NCBI RefSeq assembly: GCF_016889705.1
Contig: NZ_CP069526.1
Coordinates: 6,324,001 to 6,388,000 of the forward strand
DNA: 64,000 nucleotides
Origin: Amycolatopsis sp. FDAARGOS 1241
GTDB taxonomy: Bacteria; Actinomycetota; Actinomycetes; Mycobacteriales; Pseudonocardiaceae
Direction of reading: 5' to 3'
Position 1 is the first letter of the stretch. Each line of letters begins with the position of its first letter. Below are positions 50,199-59,335 of this stretch, piece after piece. The notes under the pieces were generated by a model that saw only the letters and a list, made by a program, of their open reading frames with translations, did not search any database and was not told the origin of the DNA. The position numbers and the translations under genes were made by a program.

Positions 50199-50636
50199 AT
50201 GCGTGAGATGACCAGGGACGAGTGGTGGGCGTTCGCGAGCGAGGGCACGCGGACGGGGATGCTGGGGATCGTGCGCGCGAACGGCGCCCCGATCGTCACG
50301 CCGATCTGGTTTCTGCTGAACGAGGGCCCCGACGGTGCCGAAATCGTGTTCACGACGGGCACGGACACCTTGAAGGGCAAGGCGTTGCGCCGCGACCCGC
50401 GCCTGTCGCTGGCGGTCGACGACCAGAAGCCGCCGTACTCCTACGTGCAGTTCACCGCCGAGGCGACACTGCACCACGACCTCGGCGAGATGCTGGACTG
50501 GGCCGCCCGCCTCGGCGCTCGCTACATGGGCGCCGACCTGGCCGAGGCGTACGGCAAGCGCAACGCGGTGCCGGAGGAATCCCTCGTCCGGGCGAAGATC
50601 ACGAAGGTGATCGCCCGCGCGGACATCGCCGGCTGA
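50199..50636 (+). CDS. PPOX-class F420-dependent oxidoreductase
   Basis: 145-residue split-barrel flavin/F420-binding protein of the pyridoxamine-oxidase-like family. Seen: GMLGIVRANGAPIVTPIWFLL, TGTDTLKGKALRRDPRLSLAV, the phosphate-binding pattern of F420-dependent members, and YSYVQFTAEATL. It probably acts on small oxidised molecules. A second F420-type gene lies 7 kb away in the same block. It is divergent from the condensin-like operon, with start codons 62 bases apart. Confidence 0.82.
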   Translation: MREMTRDEWWAFASEGTRTGMLGIVRANGAPIVTPIWFLLNEGPDGAEIVFTTGTDTLKGKALRRDPRLSLAVDDQKPPYSYVQFTAEATLHHDLGEMLDWAARLGARYMGADLAEAYGKRNAVPEESLVRAKITKVIARADIAG

Positions 50637-50957
50637 GCCGCGTGGACCAGTCCACGCACGAAGGGTGCTCGGGCAGTCCGGTATTGACACCACTCCGTCC
50701 GGGATGGTGTGATCTTCCCACCAATAGATAGGAAAGTTTCCTAACTAGCACACTCGGTCCCCGACTCGACTCCCCGGCGTACCACACTCCCGGCTCGCAC
50801 TGCCGCCGGATCTCCTGCGAGGGCAGGGGATTACACGGCCGCGGGTGCCGCCGGCCGCGGCGCGGCGCCGGAATGCAGGACTGTTTCGGGGGCGGTCGGA
50901 ACGGCGCCGGCTGTCCCGGCCGCACCTTCCGCCGACCTGCCGTCCACACCGGACGCT
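50637..50957. promoter_or_regulatory. Geneless region with an orphan perfect palindrome
   Basis: 320 bases between convergent genes, so no known promoter should be here. Yet it holds a perfect 15-bp palindrome TAGGAAA-G-TTTCCTA (50729-50743), and TTGACA (50684-50689) stands 40 bases before it like a -35. No gene follows on the plus strand before the tetR gene, which is on the other strand. The site looks like an operator left behind by a lost gene, or one for a small RNA. Confidence 0.5.
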
Positions 50958-51566
50958 TCACCAGCCGAACAGGCTCGCCATCACGCGTTCACAGCGCCGG
51001 GTCATCGACGCGGCCGTCTCGCCGGGCCGGTCGATCCACCACCCGATCAGCGAGTCGACGACTCCGGTCCAGACGTGCGCGACAGCCTCGGTGTCGAGCG
51101 GGTCGGGCAAGCCGCGTGACGCCAGCAACCGGCCGGCACCCACGAGAGCGAACGCGTCGAGCCGCTCGCGGTAGCCGGCGGCCGAGGCCGCGATGTCACC
51201 CGTGCCCGGCACCGTGGGGTCGCGCAGGAGCTTCCAGGCGTAGCGGTCGTGGTCGAAGGTCGCGAAGATCGCGGCCAGCACCGCGAGCGGCATGCGGTCG
51301 GGTTCGCCGCCGGCGGCCATGGTCTCGGCGACGCCGTCGGTGAGCCGGTCGCCCGCCCGGTGCAGGCACGCGAGGTACAGGCCGTCCTTGGAGCCGAAGT
51401 ACTGGTACAGCAACGGTTTCGTGACGCCCACCCGGCGCGCGATCGCCACCATCGACGCGCCCGCGTACCCGGCCCGGCCGAATTCCTCGGTGCCTGCCGC
51501 GAGGATCTGCGACTCGCGTTCGCCGCGCGGCACACCCTTCGTCCCCACGGCCCTTGACCTTGTCAC
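50958..51566 (-). CDS. TetR-family transcriptional repressor
   Basis: 202-residue repressor with an N-terminal TetR helix-turn-helix (about 14-60: ILAAGTEEFGRAGYAGASM, then VAIARRVGVTKPLLYQYFGS). The C-terminal ligand domain begins with KDGLYLACLHRAGDRL. It is divergent from the sterol-desaturase-like gene with a palindrome between them, so it most likely controls that gene and itself. GTG 51566 is supported by a TAGGCT hexamer 7 bases upstream; GTG 51548 is a less likely alternative. Confidence 0.88.
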   Translation of the reverse strand: MTRSRAVGTKGVPRGERESQILAAGTEEFGRAGYAGASMVAIARRVGVTKPLLYQYFGSKDGLYLACLHRAGDRLTDGVAETMAAGGEPDRMPLAVLAAIFATFDHDRYAWKLLRDPTVPGTGDIAASAAGYRERLDAFALVGAGRLLASRGLPDPLDTEAVAHVWTGVVDSLIGWWIDRPGETAASMTRRCERVMASLFGW

Positions 51567-51573
51567 GAGGATG

Positions 51574-51579
51574 AGCCTA
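51574..51579 (-). promoter_or_regulatory. -10 element for the tetR gene
   Basis: On the minus strand TAGGCT lies 7 bases before GTG 51566, with no Shine-Dalgarno sequence. The palindrome at 51594-51608 lies just upstream, where bound repressor would block this promoter. Confidence 0.5.
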
Positions 51580-51581
51580 CC

Positions 51582-51608
51582 GTAAGTGACCCTAAGGTAA
51601 GTTACCTT
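51582..51608. promoter_or_regulatory. Putative TetR operator between divergent genes
   Basis: Perfect 15-bp palindrome AAGGTAA-G-TTACCTT (51594-51608), preceded by a near direct repeat GTAAGTGACC (51582-51591) of GTAAGTTACC (51597-51606). The site lies midway between the divergent tetR and desaturase-like starts, the usual place for a TetR-family operator. Confidence 0.65.
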
Positions 51609-51635
51609 CGAGTCAGTTCCAGCGGAGGAGACGAC

Positions 51636-52508
51636 GTGGCCGACTTCCTGGCGCACCTGCGTGATCCGGTGCTCTACGCGATCCCGGTGTTCCTGCTGTT
51701 CGTGGTAGTGGAGATCGTCGCGGTGCACGTGCTCGGCCGCGACGACGGCGTGGTCGGCTACAGCGTCGCGGACACCCGGACGAGCATGCTGATGGGCGCG
51801 GTCGCGCTCGGCGTCAACGCGCTGTTCCGGCTCGTGATGCTGGTGGTGTTCGCCGTGCTGTTCGAGCTCGCGCCGGTGAAGTTCGACCCGCGCGACTGGT
51901 GGACTTGGGTGCTCATGCTGCTCGGGCAGGAGCTCGTGTTCTACGCCTACCACCGCGCGAGCCACCGCGTGCGGCTGTTGTGGGCGGGGCACCAGGTGCA
52001 CCACTCGAGCGAGCACTACAACTTCTCGACCGCGTTGCGGCAGAAGTGGACCCCGTACTGCCAGCTGCCGTTCTGGTCCGTGCTGGCGCTGTGCGGGATC
52101 CCGCCGTGGCTGATCCTGACGGGACTGTCGATCGACCTCGTGTACCAGTTCTTCGTGCACACGGAGAAGGTCGGCAAGCTGCCGCGCTGGTTCGAGTTCG
52201 TGTTCAACACCCCTTCGCACCACCGCGTGCACCACGGCGGCGACGCCGAGTACCTCGACGCGAACTACGGCGGCATCCTCATCGTGTGGGACCGGCTGTT
52301 CGGCAGCTTCGTCCCCGAGGGCAAGCGGCCGACGTACGGGCTGACGAAGAACATCGAGACGCATAACTTGCTAAAGGTCGGGTTCCACGAGTACGGCTCG
52401 ATCCTGCGCGACGTCCGCCGCGCGACGACGTGGCGCGGGCGGGCCGGGTACGTGTTCGGCCCGCCCGGCCGGCAGCCGGCCGGTGCTGAAACAGCCGCCG
52501 TCGCGTGA
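51636..52508 (+). CDS. Sterol-desaturase / fatty-acid hydroxylase family protein
   Basis: 290-residue membrane di-iron enzyme with about four to five helices. The histidine boxes are HRASH and HQVHH in the middle (WAGHQVHHSSEHYN) and HHRVHH in NTPSHHRVHHGG, the fatty-acid hydroxylase pattern. Bacterial members act on sterols, carotenoids or alkyl lipids; the substrate here is unknown. A strong GGAGGAG sits before the GTG start at 51636. Control by the divergent TetR repressor is likely. Confidence 0.87.
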   Translation: MADFLAHLRDPVLYAIPVFLLFVVVEIVAVHVLGRDDGVVGYSVADTRTSMLMGAVALGVNALFRLVMLVVFAVLFELAPVKFDPRDWWTWVLMLLGQELVFYAYHRASHRVRLLWAGHQVHHSSEHYNFSTALRQKWTPYCQLPFWSVLALCGIPPWLILTGLSIDLVYQFFVHTEKVGKLPRWFEFVFNTPSHHRVHHGGDAEYLDANYGGILIVWDRLFGSFVPEGKRPTYGLTKNIETHNLLKVGFHEYGSILRDVRRATTWRGRAGYVFGPPGRQPAGAETAAVA

Positions 52509-52541
52509 GAAATCACTTGCCGCACATGGTGTTCTGGAGGG

Positions 52542-53391
52542 GTGCCTGAACCGATCCGCCCGTACCGCTGGGACCTCGTGCGCCCGGACCAGGTCGGCAC
52601 CCTGCCCGCCGGGTGCCGGACCTGTGGTACCTGGACGAGCTCGCCGAGTGCGCCGCGCGGGTGCTGGCGTGCGGCGGCGACGGTGAGCTGTACTTCGTGG
52701 GCCGTTCCGGGGACAGCGTGCACGACCTGCTGAGCGGCGCGCTGACGGACACCACGAGGCTGCACCTGCTGCCGTTGTCGCTCGGCTGGGTCGGGAGCCC
52801 GCGGCTGCGCCCGATGCGACTTGACGAGACGGCTCAGCTGCGGGCGAACCTCGCCGACGCCGGGATCTCCCCCGCCCGGTTCACCCGTGGCCGCCCAGTG
52901 GTCTTCACCGATCTCGTGCACTCGGGCGGCACGTTCGAGACGTTCGTGGCGCTGCTGCGCGACTGGGCGAGCGACGACGGCGTCGCTTGGGCCGAGGTCC
53001 GGCGGCGGCCGCGGTTCCTCGGGATCACCTCGCGGGAGGCGACGAGCCCGAAGACGTGGCGGTGGCAGCAGCGCGCGGACTGGACCTCCGACCTGCCCGC
53101 GAGCGCGATCCGGAACGTCTCGCTCGACGGCGGCGTCTGGCACGACCTCGGCAACCCGCAACCGAAGCTGACGCGCTCCTTCACCGCAAGCGCTTGGCCG
53201 CCGAGGAAGTCCGCGCGCCCCACCACGACGACAAGACGCGCGAAGCGCTCGCCGAGGCTCAGGCGATCGTCAGAGCCGGGCGCACGGCAGCGGTGCGCGA
53301 CCGCGTGGTCGGCGTGCTGGTGAAGGAGCCGGCGATCGCACAGCCGTGGGTGCGGGCGCTCGTCACCGAGCTGAAGCGCACCCGCGGCTGA
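52542..53391 (+). pseudogene. Frameshifted phosphoribosyltransferase-like gene
   Basis: GGAGG precedes a GTG at 52542 that begins PEPIRPYRWDLVRPDQVG. The frame changes near 52612, after which PDLWYLDELAECAARVL reads on; it changes again near 53183, where KLTRSF continues as HRKRLAAEEVRAPHHDDK and ends VRALVTELKRTRG at 53391. The middle part has GGDGELYFVGRSGDSVHDLL and VVFTDLVHSGGTFETFVALL, which resembles the PRPP-binding loop of phosphoribosyltransferases. The two shifts would each need a one- or two-base change. It is either a recent pseudogene or carries sequencing errors. Confidence 0.65.
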
Positions 53392-53395
53392 GCGC

Positions 53396-54388
53396 TCAGG
53401 CGCCTTCGTCTTCGAGCATCTCCGCCGTCACGGCCGACTCCGTGTCCGGGATGCTCAGCTCCTTCGCCCGCTTGTCCGCCATGGCGAGCAACCGGCGGAT
53501 GCGCCCGGCGACCGCGTCCTTCGTCATCTGGGGGTCGGAGAGCTGGCCGAGTTCCTCGAGGGACGCCTGGCGGTTCGACAGGCGCAGCTTGCCCGCGGCC
53601 AGCAGGTGGTCCGGGGCGGTGTCGCCGAGGATTTCGAGGGCGCGTTCGACCCGGGCGGCCGCCGCGACGGCCGCGCGGGCCGAGCGGCGCAGGTTGGCGT
53701 CGTCGAAGTTGGCGAGGCGGTTGGCCGTGGCGCGGACTTCGCGGCGCATGCGGCGTTCTTCCCACTGCAGCACGCTCGCGTGCGCGCCGAGGCGCGTCAG
53801 CAAGGCACCGATGGCGTCACCGTCGCGCACGACGACGCGGTCGGCGCCGCGGACTTCGCGGGACTTGGCCTGGATGCCCATGCGGCGGGCGGCGCCGACG
53901 AGCGCCAGCGCGGCTTCCGGGCCCGGGCAGGTGACCTCGAGCGACGACGAACGGCCCGGCTCGGTCAGCGAACCGTGCGCCAGGAACGCACCGCGCCACG
54001 CGGCTTCCGCGTCGGCGACCCCACCGGAGACGACGGCGGCGGGCAGGCCGCGCACAGGGCGCCCGCGCTGATCGATCAACCCGGTCTGGCGGGCGAGGCC
54101 CTCGCCGTCCTTGACGACGCGCACGACGTAGCGCGTGCCCTTGCGCAGGCCGCCGCTGGCGGTGATCACGTGCACGTCGGACTGGTGTCCGTAGAGCTCG
54201 TGGATCTCCTTGCGCAGCCGCCGCGCCACGGAGCCCGTGTCGAGCTCGGCTTCCACCACCACGCGGCCGGCCACGATGTGCAGCCCGCCCGCGAAGCGAA
54301 GCAGCGATGCGACCTCCGCCCGGCGTGGCCCCACCTTCGTGATCTCGAGCCTGCTGAGTTCGTCCTTCACCGCGGCGGTCATCGCCAT
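53396..54388 (-). CDS. whiA: WhiA sporulation/cell-division regulator
   Basis: 330-residue regulator related to homing endonucleases. The N-terminal part (about 1-200) has the degenerate LAGLIDADG-like domain with [20 protein letters not shown]. The C-terminal part has a helix-turn-helix: [19 protein letters not shown] then [18 protein letters not shown]. In Streptomyces WhiA with WhiB starts sporulation-septum gene expression; it is also kept in non-sporulating actinobacteria. AGGAGGGG precedes the ATG at 54388. It ends the uvrC-rapZ-yvcK-whiA unit. Confidence 0.95.
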   Translation of the reverse strand: MAMTAAVKDELSRLEITKVGPRRAEVASLLRFAGGLHIVAGRVVVEAELDTGSVARRLRKEIHELYGHQSDVHVITASGGLRKGTRYVVRVVKDGEGLARQTGLIDQRGRPVRGLPAAVVSGGVADAEAAWRGAFLAHGSLTEPGRSSSLEVTCPGPEAALALVGAARRMGIQAKSREVRGADRVVVRDGDAIGALLTRLGAHASVLQWEERRMRREVRATANRLANFDDANLRRSARAAVAAAARVERALEILGDTAPDHLLAAGKLRLSNRQASLEELGQLSDPQMTKDAVAGRIRRLLAMADKRAKELSIPDTESAVTAEMLEDEGA

Positions 54389-54424
54389 GTAGTGCCCCTC
54401 CTGCCTTCCGCTGCGCGCCCTCCG

Positions 54425-55405
54425 TCAGCCACAGTGCCCGCTGGTTCCCCCGTCGAGGCCGAGAGCCTCTCGCATGCACCGGGCGAGCGCATCAGGATCA
54501 TGCCGTCCCTCCACCACCGGGTCGGCCACCGCCCCTAGGTGGGCGCGGCCGCCGAGCCGCTCCGCCGCCCGGCGCAGACTCGCCGGGTCGGGCACGGAAT
54601 CGCGATCCGCGATCACGGCGTCGACCCGCAGCGCGGGGGCGTGTTCGAAGAGTACGTCCAGATGCCGCTCAGGTGAGAATCCGGCAGTTTCCCCCGGCTG
54701 GGGGACAAGGTTGAGGACCACCACCTTCGTGGCCTTCGTGCGCACGAGCGCGTCGTGCAGATCCGGCACGAGCACGTGCGGCAGCACGCTCGTGAACCAC
54801 GACCCGGGCCCGAGGAACACGACGTCGGCGCCCAGCACCGCGTCGATGGCCTCCGGGCAGCCGTGCGGCGGCCGTGCCTGGCGCGCGGCCGGGTGCAGGC
54901 TGATCCGGTGCACCTGGCCGGGCGTGCTCGCCACCGCGACCTGGCCCCGGATCCGGCGCACCGCGTCGAGGTCCTCGCTGTCGAGACCACTCACCTCGGC
55001 CTCGATCTCCAGCGGTTCCGGCGACATCGGCAGCACACGCCCCGAAATCCCCATCAACCGGCTCGCCTCGTCGAGCGCCGCGACGGGATCACCGAGCACC
55101 TCGAACAGGCCGGCCAGCAGCAGGTTGCCCACCGCGTGGCCGGCCAGCGCGCCGTCGCCGCCGAAGCGGTGCTGGAACACCTCGGCCCACAGCGCGCCGC
55201 CGTCCTCCGCGGCGAAGGCCGCGAACGCCTGCCGCAGATCGCCCGGCGGGAGGAGGCCCAGTTCGCGGCGCAACCGCCCGGACGAGCCCCCGTCGTCGGC
55301 GACGGTGACCACCGCCGTGACCTCACGGGTGACCCGCCGCAACGCGGTCAGCGTCGCGTGCAGTCCGTGTCCGCCACCGAGCGCGACAGCGCGCACGTCA
55401 CTCAC
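54425..55405 (-). CDS. yvcK: YvcK/CofD-like gluconeogenesis factor
   Basis: 326-residue protein of the YvcK family, related to the F420 enzyme CofD. Seen: VALGGGHGLHATLTALRRV at the nucleotide-like site, TVADDGGSSGRLRRELG, and NLVPQPGETAGFSPERHL. YvcK binds UDP-sugars and is needed for growth on gluconeogenic carbon and for cell-wall synthesis in other bacteria. GTG 55405 is preferred, overlapping the rapZ stop; TTG 55411 in frame is possible. Confidence 0.92.
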   Translation of the reverse strand: MSDVRAVALGGGHGLHATLTALRRVTREVTAVVTVADDGGSSGRLRRELGLLPPGDLRQAFAAFAAEDGGALWAEVFQHRFGGDGALAGHAVGNLLLAGLFEVLGDPVAALDEASRLMGISGRVLPMSPEPLEIEAEVSGLDSEDLDAVRRIRGQVAVASTPGQVHRISLHPAARQARPPHGCPEAIDAVLGADVVFLGPGSWFTSVLPHVLVPDLHDALVRTKATKVVVLNLVPQPGETAGFSPERHLDVLFEHAPALRVDAVIADRDSVPDPASLRRAAERLGGRAHLGAVADPVVEGRHDPDALARCMREALGLDGGTSGHCG

Positions 55406-56288
55406 GGCCAAGGTCGCGGTGCACCACCTTCACGGCCATTCCGTCTTCATTGGACAGTCGGTGCGCGAGCTCCTCGGAGATCGCGACGCTGCGGTGCTTG
55501 CCGCCGGTGCAGCCGACGGCCAGCGTCAGGTACCGCTTGCCCTCGCGCTTGTAGCCGGCGCCGATGAGCCGCAGCAGCTGGTGGTAGCGGTCGAGGAATT
55601 CCTCCGCGCCCTCCTGCGAGAGCACGTAGTTGCGGACCTCGCCGTCGAGCCCGGTGTGGTCGCGCAGCTCCGGGATCCAGAACGGGTTCGGCAGGAACCG
55701 CACGTCCATCACGAGGTCGGAGTCCATCGGCAGCCCGTACTTGTAGCCGAACGACAGCACGGTCACGCGCGTCTGCGTGCTCGCCTCGGACCCGAAGGCG
55801 TCCTCGATCTTGGCGCGCAGGTCGTGCACCGACAGCGCCGAGGTGTCGAGCACGAGGTCGGCCTCCTCGCGCAGCGGCGCCAGCAGCTTGCGCTCGGCCG
55901 TGATGCCGTCGGCGAGCCGGCCGTCACCCTGCATCGGGTGCCCGCGCCGGACCGATTCGAAGCGGCGCACCAGCACCGCGTCCGTCGCCTCCAGGAACAG
56001 CACGCGCGGCTTGTAGCCCCGCGCGTCGAGGTCCTTGATCACCGAGGCCAGGTCGTCGGTGAACGCGCGCGAGCGCACGTCCATCACCACGGCCACCTTG
56101 GTGATGGCGCCGCGCGCCTGCGCGCCCAGCTCGACCATGGTGGCGATCAGTTCCGGCGGCAGGTTGTCGACGACGAACCAGCCCAGGTCCTCCAGGCACT
56201 TCGCCGCGGTCGAGCGGCCCGCTCCGGACAGGCCGCTGACGACGGCGACCTCCATCCCGGTTCCCCGGCTCTCCTCTTGCGCACTCAC
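55398..56288 (-). CDS. rapZ: RapZ-family nucleotide-binding protein
   Basis: 296-residue protein. The N-terminal P-loop reads GLSGAGRSTAAKCLEDLG, with Arg where most P-loops have Lys, a change I recall as common in actinobacterial homologues. The second motif is VVMDVRSRAF. The C-terminal domain contains VLSFGYKYGLPMDSDLVMDV, RFLPNPFWIPELR, and the end VGCTGGKHRSVAISEELA. In E. coli RapZ controls glucosamine-6-phosphate synthase through small RNAs; its role in actinobacteria is unclear. AAGGAA precedes GTG 56288, which fixes the start. Confidence 0.93.
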   Translation of the reverse strand: MSAQEESRGTGMEVAVVSGLSGAGRSTAAKCLEDLGWFVVDNLPPELIATMVELGAQARGAITKVAVVMDVRSRAFTDDLASVIKDLDARGYKPRVLFLEATDAVLVRRFESVRRGHPMQGDGRLADGITAERKLLAPLREEADLVLDTSALSVHDLRAKIEDAFGSEASTQTRVTVLSFGYKYGLPMDSDLVMDVRFLPNPFWIPELRDHTGLDGEVRNYVLSQEGAEEFLDRYHQLLRLIGAGYKREGKRYLTLAVGCTGGKHRSVAISEELAHRLSNEDGMAVKVVHRDLGRE

Positions 56289-56305
56289 GGTGGTTCCTTC
56301 CCCGA

Positions 56306-58297
56306 TCACGACCCCTTGTCCCCTCCCGATGCGGCGCCGGTCTCCCCGGCCAGCGCCGCCACCACGGCCTCCGCGGTGCGCCTGCCGAAGCCGGGCACCG
56401 CCTCGATTTCCTCGATCCTGGCCTGCTTGAGCTTCTTCACCGAGCCGAAGTGCTTGATCAGCGCGGTGCGCCGAGCCTGCCCGAGCCCGGGCACACTGTC
56501 CAATTCGGACACCGAAAGCCGCTTGGACCGCTTCTCGCGGTGGTACCGGATGGCGAACCGGTGGGCCTCGTCGCGCAGGCGCTGCAACAGGTACAGCGCT
56601 TCGGACGTGCGCGGCAGGATCACCGGATCGGGGTCGCCGGGCAGCCAGACCTCTTCCAGCCGCTTCGCGAGCCCCACCACCGCGATGTCCGTGATCCCCA
56701 GTTCGGCCAGCACGTCGGCGGCCGCCGTCGCCTGCGGGCCCGCGCCGTCGACCACGAGGAGGTTCGGCGGGTACGCGAACTTGCGCGGCCGGCCGGTCTC
56801 GGGGTCGATGCCGGGCCGCGCCGGATCGAGCTCCGCCCCGTCGCCGGAAGCCGGCTCCGCGTCGGCCGCGGTTTCCTTGAGGTAGCGGTGGAACCGGCGG
56901 CGCACGACCTCCGCGATCGACGCGACGTCGCCTTCCTCCGCCGCCTCCCGCAACGCGAACCGGCGGTACTCGGACTTGCGCGCGAGCCCGTCCTCGAACA
57001 CCACGAGCGACGCGACGACGTCGCTGCCCTGGATGTGGCTGATGTCGACGCACTCGATGCGCAGCGGCGCGCTGTCGAGCGCGAGGTAGTCCTGCAGCTC
57101 CTGCAGCGCGGCCGAGCGCGCGGTCAGGTCGCCGGCGCGGCGCAGCTTGTGCTGGGTGAACGCCTCGCCCGCGTTGCGCTCCACGGTTTCGGCGAGCGTC
57201 TTCTTGTCGCCGCGCTGCGCGACGCGCACCCGCACGCGCGAACCGCGCAGGCCCGAGAGCCACTCGGCGAGCGCGTCGGCGTCCGCGGGCAGCTCGGGCA
57301 CGAGCACCTCGCGCGGCACGACCGGACCGGTGTCGACGCCGTCACGCACCGCCCGCTCGGCTTCTTCGCCGTAGAACTGCGTGATGAACTGGTCGACGAG
57401 ATCCGTGACGGCCATCTCCTCGGCCTTGTCGATGACCCACCCGCGCTGCCCGCGCACGCGCCCGCCGCGCACGTGGAACACCTGCACGGCCGCTTCGAGC
57501 TCGTCGTGCGCGAAGGCGACCACGTCGGCGTCGGTGCCGTCGCCGAACACCACGGCCTGCTTCTCCATCGCCCGGCGGAGCGCGCCGAGGTCGTCGCGCA
57601 GTCGCGCCGCGCGCTCGAACTCCAGCTCCTCCGACGCGGCGGCCATCTCCTGTTCGAGCCGCTTGATCATCACGTCGGTGCGGCCCGCGAGGAAATCGCA
57701 GAAGTCCTCGACGATCGAGCGGTGCTCGTCGGCCGTGACCCGCCCGACGCACGGCGCCGAGCACTTGTCGATGTAGCCGAGCAGGCACGGCCGGCCGATC
57801 TGGCCGTGGCGCCGGAACACGCCGGCCGAGCACGTGCGGGCGGGGAACACGCGCAGCAGCAGGTCGAGCGTCTCGCGGATGGCCCACGCGTGGGAGTACG
57901 GCCCGAAGTAGCGCACGCCCTTCTTGCGCGCCCCGCGGTAGACGTGCAGGCGCGGGAACTCCTCGTTCAGCGTCACCGCGAGCACGGGGTAGCTCTTGTC
58001 GTCGCGGTAGCGGACGTTGAACCGCGGGTCGAACTCCTTGATCCAGTTGTACTCGAGCTGCAGCGCCTCGACCTCGGTGGTGACCACGGTCCACTCGACG
58101 CTCGCCGCCGTGGTGACCATCTGGCGCGTGCGCGGGTGCAGGCCCGTGAGGTCGGCGAAGTAGGAGTTCAGCCGGCTGCGCAGGCTCTTCGCCTTGCCGA
58201 CGTAGATGACCCGCTTCGCGGCGTCGCGGAACTTGTACACGCCAGGCGCGTCCGGGATGCTCCCCGGCGAGGGACGGTAGGTGGTCGGGTCAGCCAC
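56306..58297 (-). CDS. uvrC: Excinuclease ABC subunit C
   Basis: 663-residue nucleotide-excision repair nuclease. Domains in order: GIY-YIG nuclease (about 10-95: [20 protein letters not shown]), cysteine pairs around 155-175 ([20 protein letters not shown], then [12 protein letters not shown]), a UVR domain that meets UvrB (about 205-240), the RNase-H-like second nuclease (about 380-550: [20 protein letters not shown]) and a helix-hairpin-helix end ([17 protein letters not shown]). GTG 58297 has a -10 hexamer 7 bases upstream. Confidence 0.96.
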   Translation of the reverse strand: MADPTTYRPSPGSIPDAPGVYKFRDAAKRVIYVGKAKSLRSRLNSYFADLTGLHPRTRQMVTTAASVEWTVVTTEVEALQLEYNWIKEFDPRFNVRYRDDKSYPVLAVTLNEEFPRLHVYRGARKKGVRYFGPYSHAWAIRETLDLLLRVFPARTCSAGVFRRHGQIGRPCLLGYIDKCSAPCVGRVTADEHRSIVEDFCDFLAGRTDVMIKRLEQEMAAASEELEFERAARLRDDLGALRRAMEKQAVVFGDGTDADVVAFAHDELEAAVQVFHVRGGRVRGQRGWVIDKAEEMAVTDLVDQFITQFYGEEAERAVRDGVDTGPVVPREVLVPELPADADALAEWLSGLRGSRVRVRVAQRGDKKTLAETVERNAGEAFTQHKLRRAGDLTARSAALQELQDYLALDSAPLRIECVDISHIQGSDVVASLVVFEDGLARKSEYRRFALREAAEEGDVASIAEVVRRRFHRYLKETAADAEPASGDGAELDPARPGIDPETGRPRKFAYPPNLLVVDGAGPQATAAADVLAELGITDIAVVGLAKRLEEVWLPGDPDPVILPRTSEALYLLQRLRDEAHRFAIRYHREKRSKRLSVSELDSVPGLGQARRTALIKHFGSVKKLKQARIEEIEAVPGFGRRTAEAVVAALAGETGAASGGDKGS

Positions 58298-58304
58298 GCC
58301 TCTG

Positions 58305-58310
58305 AATCTA
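58305..58310 (-). promoter_or_regulatory. -10 element for leaderless uvrC
   Basis: On the minus strand TAGATT lies 7 bases before GTG 58297, with no Shine-Dalgarno sequence. It probably drives the whole uvrC-rapZ-yvcK-whiA unit. Confidence 0.5.
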
Positions 58311-58560
58311 CGCAGTGGCACGTAGTGCCTCCGTTGAGGGTGGTGGCGGGGCATGGATGGACTATGGCTCCGCCCTGACAGTTCTGCGAGGCCCCGGTGG
58401 TCGGTACCCGGGCGCGCCTTTCCAGCCGCTCAGCACCCGACGGAAGTCGGGTGATCCGGGCGCGAGCGACCTTCGTCGGTTCCCGGTCGGGTGACGCGCT
58501 GATTACGGTCCGTTCCGGCCGAGACCCGGCGCTTCCGGTCCCCACCGAAAGGAACTCCTC

Positions 58561-59277
58561 GTGAGAAGAACCCGTTCCGCCGGCGCGGCCACGGCCGCTG
58601 CGGTCGCGCTGACCCTCGCGGGCGGTACCGCCGCGACCGCGCAGACGAACATCGTCGGCGGCGGCACGGCACCAACCGTCAGCTGGGGCGCCCAGGTGTA
58701 CGTGAACACGCCGGGCCGCGACTTCCAGGGCTTCAACTGCTCGGGCACCGTCATCGCGTCGCGCTGGGTCATGACGGCCGTGCACTGCCTCGACGAGGAC
58801 GGCAGCGGCATGTACGTGCGCGTCGGCACCAACACGCTCTTCGGCGGCACCAAGATCGCCGTGGACCGGGAAGAACAGTCACCCAACGGCGACATCGCGC
58901 TGCTGCACCTCGCGCAGGCCACCACCGCGAAGCCGATCACCTTCGGTAGCGCCGACCCGGCCACGGGCGGCACCAACCAGCTCTACGGCTGGGGCCGTAC
59001 GACCCCGACCGGCCCGCCCGCGTCGTCGCTGAAAGTCGCCGACGTCCAGGTCAGCGGGCACTCGACCGACGCGTACGGCGGGCGCGCGATCCAGAGCGTC
59101 GGCATCAACGGCTCGGCGTGGAAGGGCGACTCGGGCGGACCCGAGGTCGCCGGCGGCGTGCAGGTCGGCGTCGCGTCGACCGTGCAGAACCAGAGGGGCA
59201 CGAACACCCGCGGCACCAACAACTACGCGAGCGTCGCCGCCAGCCGTTCGTGGATCCACGGCGCCGCGGGCGTCTGA
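58561..59277 (+). CDS. Secreted trypsin-like serine protease (S1 family)
   Basis: 238-residue exported protease. The first 27 or so residues form a signal peptide with a basic start (RRTRSAGA) and cleavage near ATAQ. Mature sequence begins with the typical NIVGGG activation end. The catalytic triad is visible: His in VMTAVHC, Asp in NGDIALLHL and Ser in GDSGGP. One disulfide, NCSG to AVHC, is likely. GAAAGGA lies 6 bases before the GTG at 58561. It stands alone between uvrC and xth, with its own terminator. Confidence 0.92.
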   Translation: MRRTRSAGAATAAAVALTLAGGTAATAQTNIVGGGTAPTVSWGAQVYVNTPGRDFQGFNCSGTVIASRWVMTAVHCLDEDGSGMYVRVGTNTLFGGTKIAVDREEQSPNGDIALLHLAQATTAKPITFGSADPATGGTNQLYGWGRTTPTGPPASSLKVADVQVSGHSTDAYGGRAIQSVGINGSAWKGDSGGPEVAGGVQVGVASTVQNQRGTNTRGTNNYASVAASRSWIHGAAGV

Positions 59278-59286
59278 GCCGAGCCG

Positions 59287-59322
59287 GGGGTGCGTGGCCG
59301 GGTGCCCCGGGCCACGCACCCC
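59287..59322 (+). terminator. Terminator after the serine protease gene
   Basis: Perfect 13-bp inverted repeat GGGGTGCGTGGCC (59287-59299) / GGCCACGCACCCC (59310-59322) with a 10-base loop, 9 bases after the protease stop. It is directly followed by the xth promoter hexamer. Confidence 0.8.
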
Positions 59323-59328
59323 TATCCT
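59323..59328 (+). promoter_or_regulatory. -10 element for leaderless xth
   Basis: TATCCT lies 7 bases before ATG 59336, immediately after the upstream hairpin. There is no Shine-Dalgarno sequence. Confidence 0.5.
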
Positions 59329-59335
59329 GGCGGGC

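Noticed and set aside
42450..50636. A JetD/MksG-type nuclease near the condensin-like genes
   Set aside because: The neighbours are an LLM-type F420 oxidoreductase and a PPOX protein. Neither has a TOPRIM-like or JetD feature.
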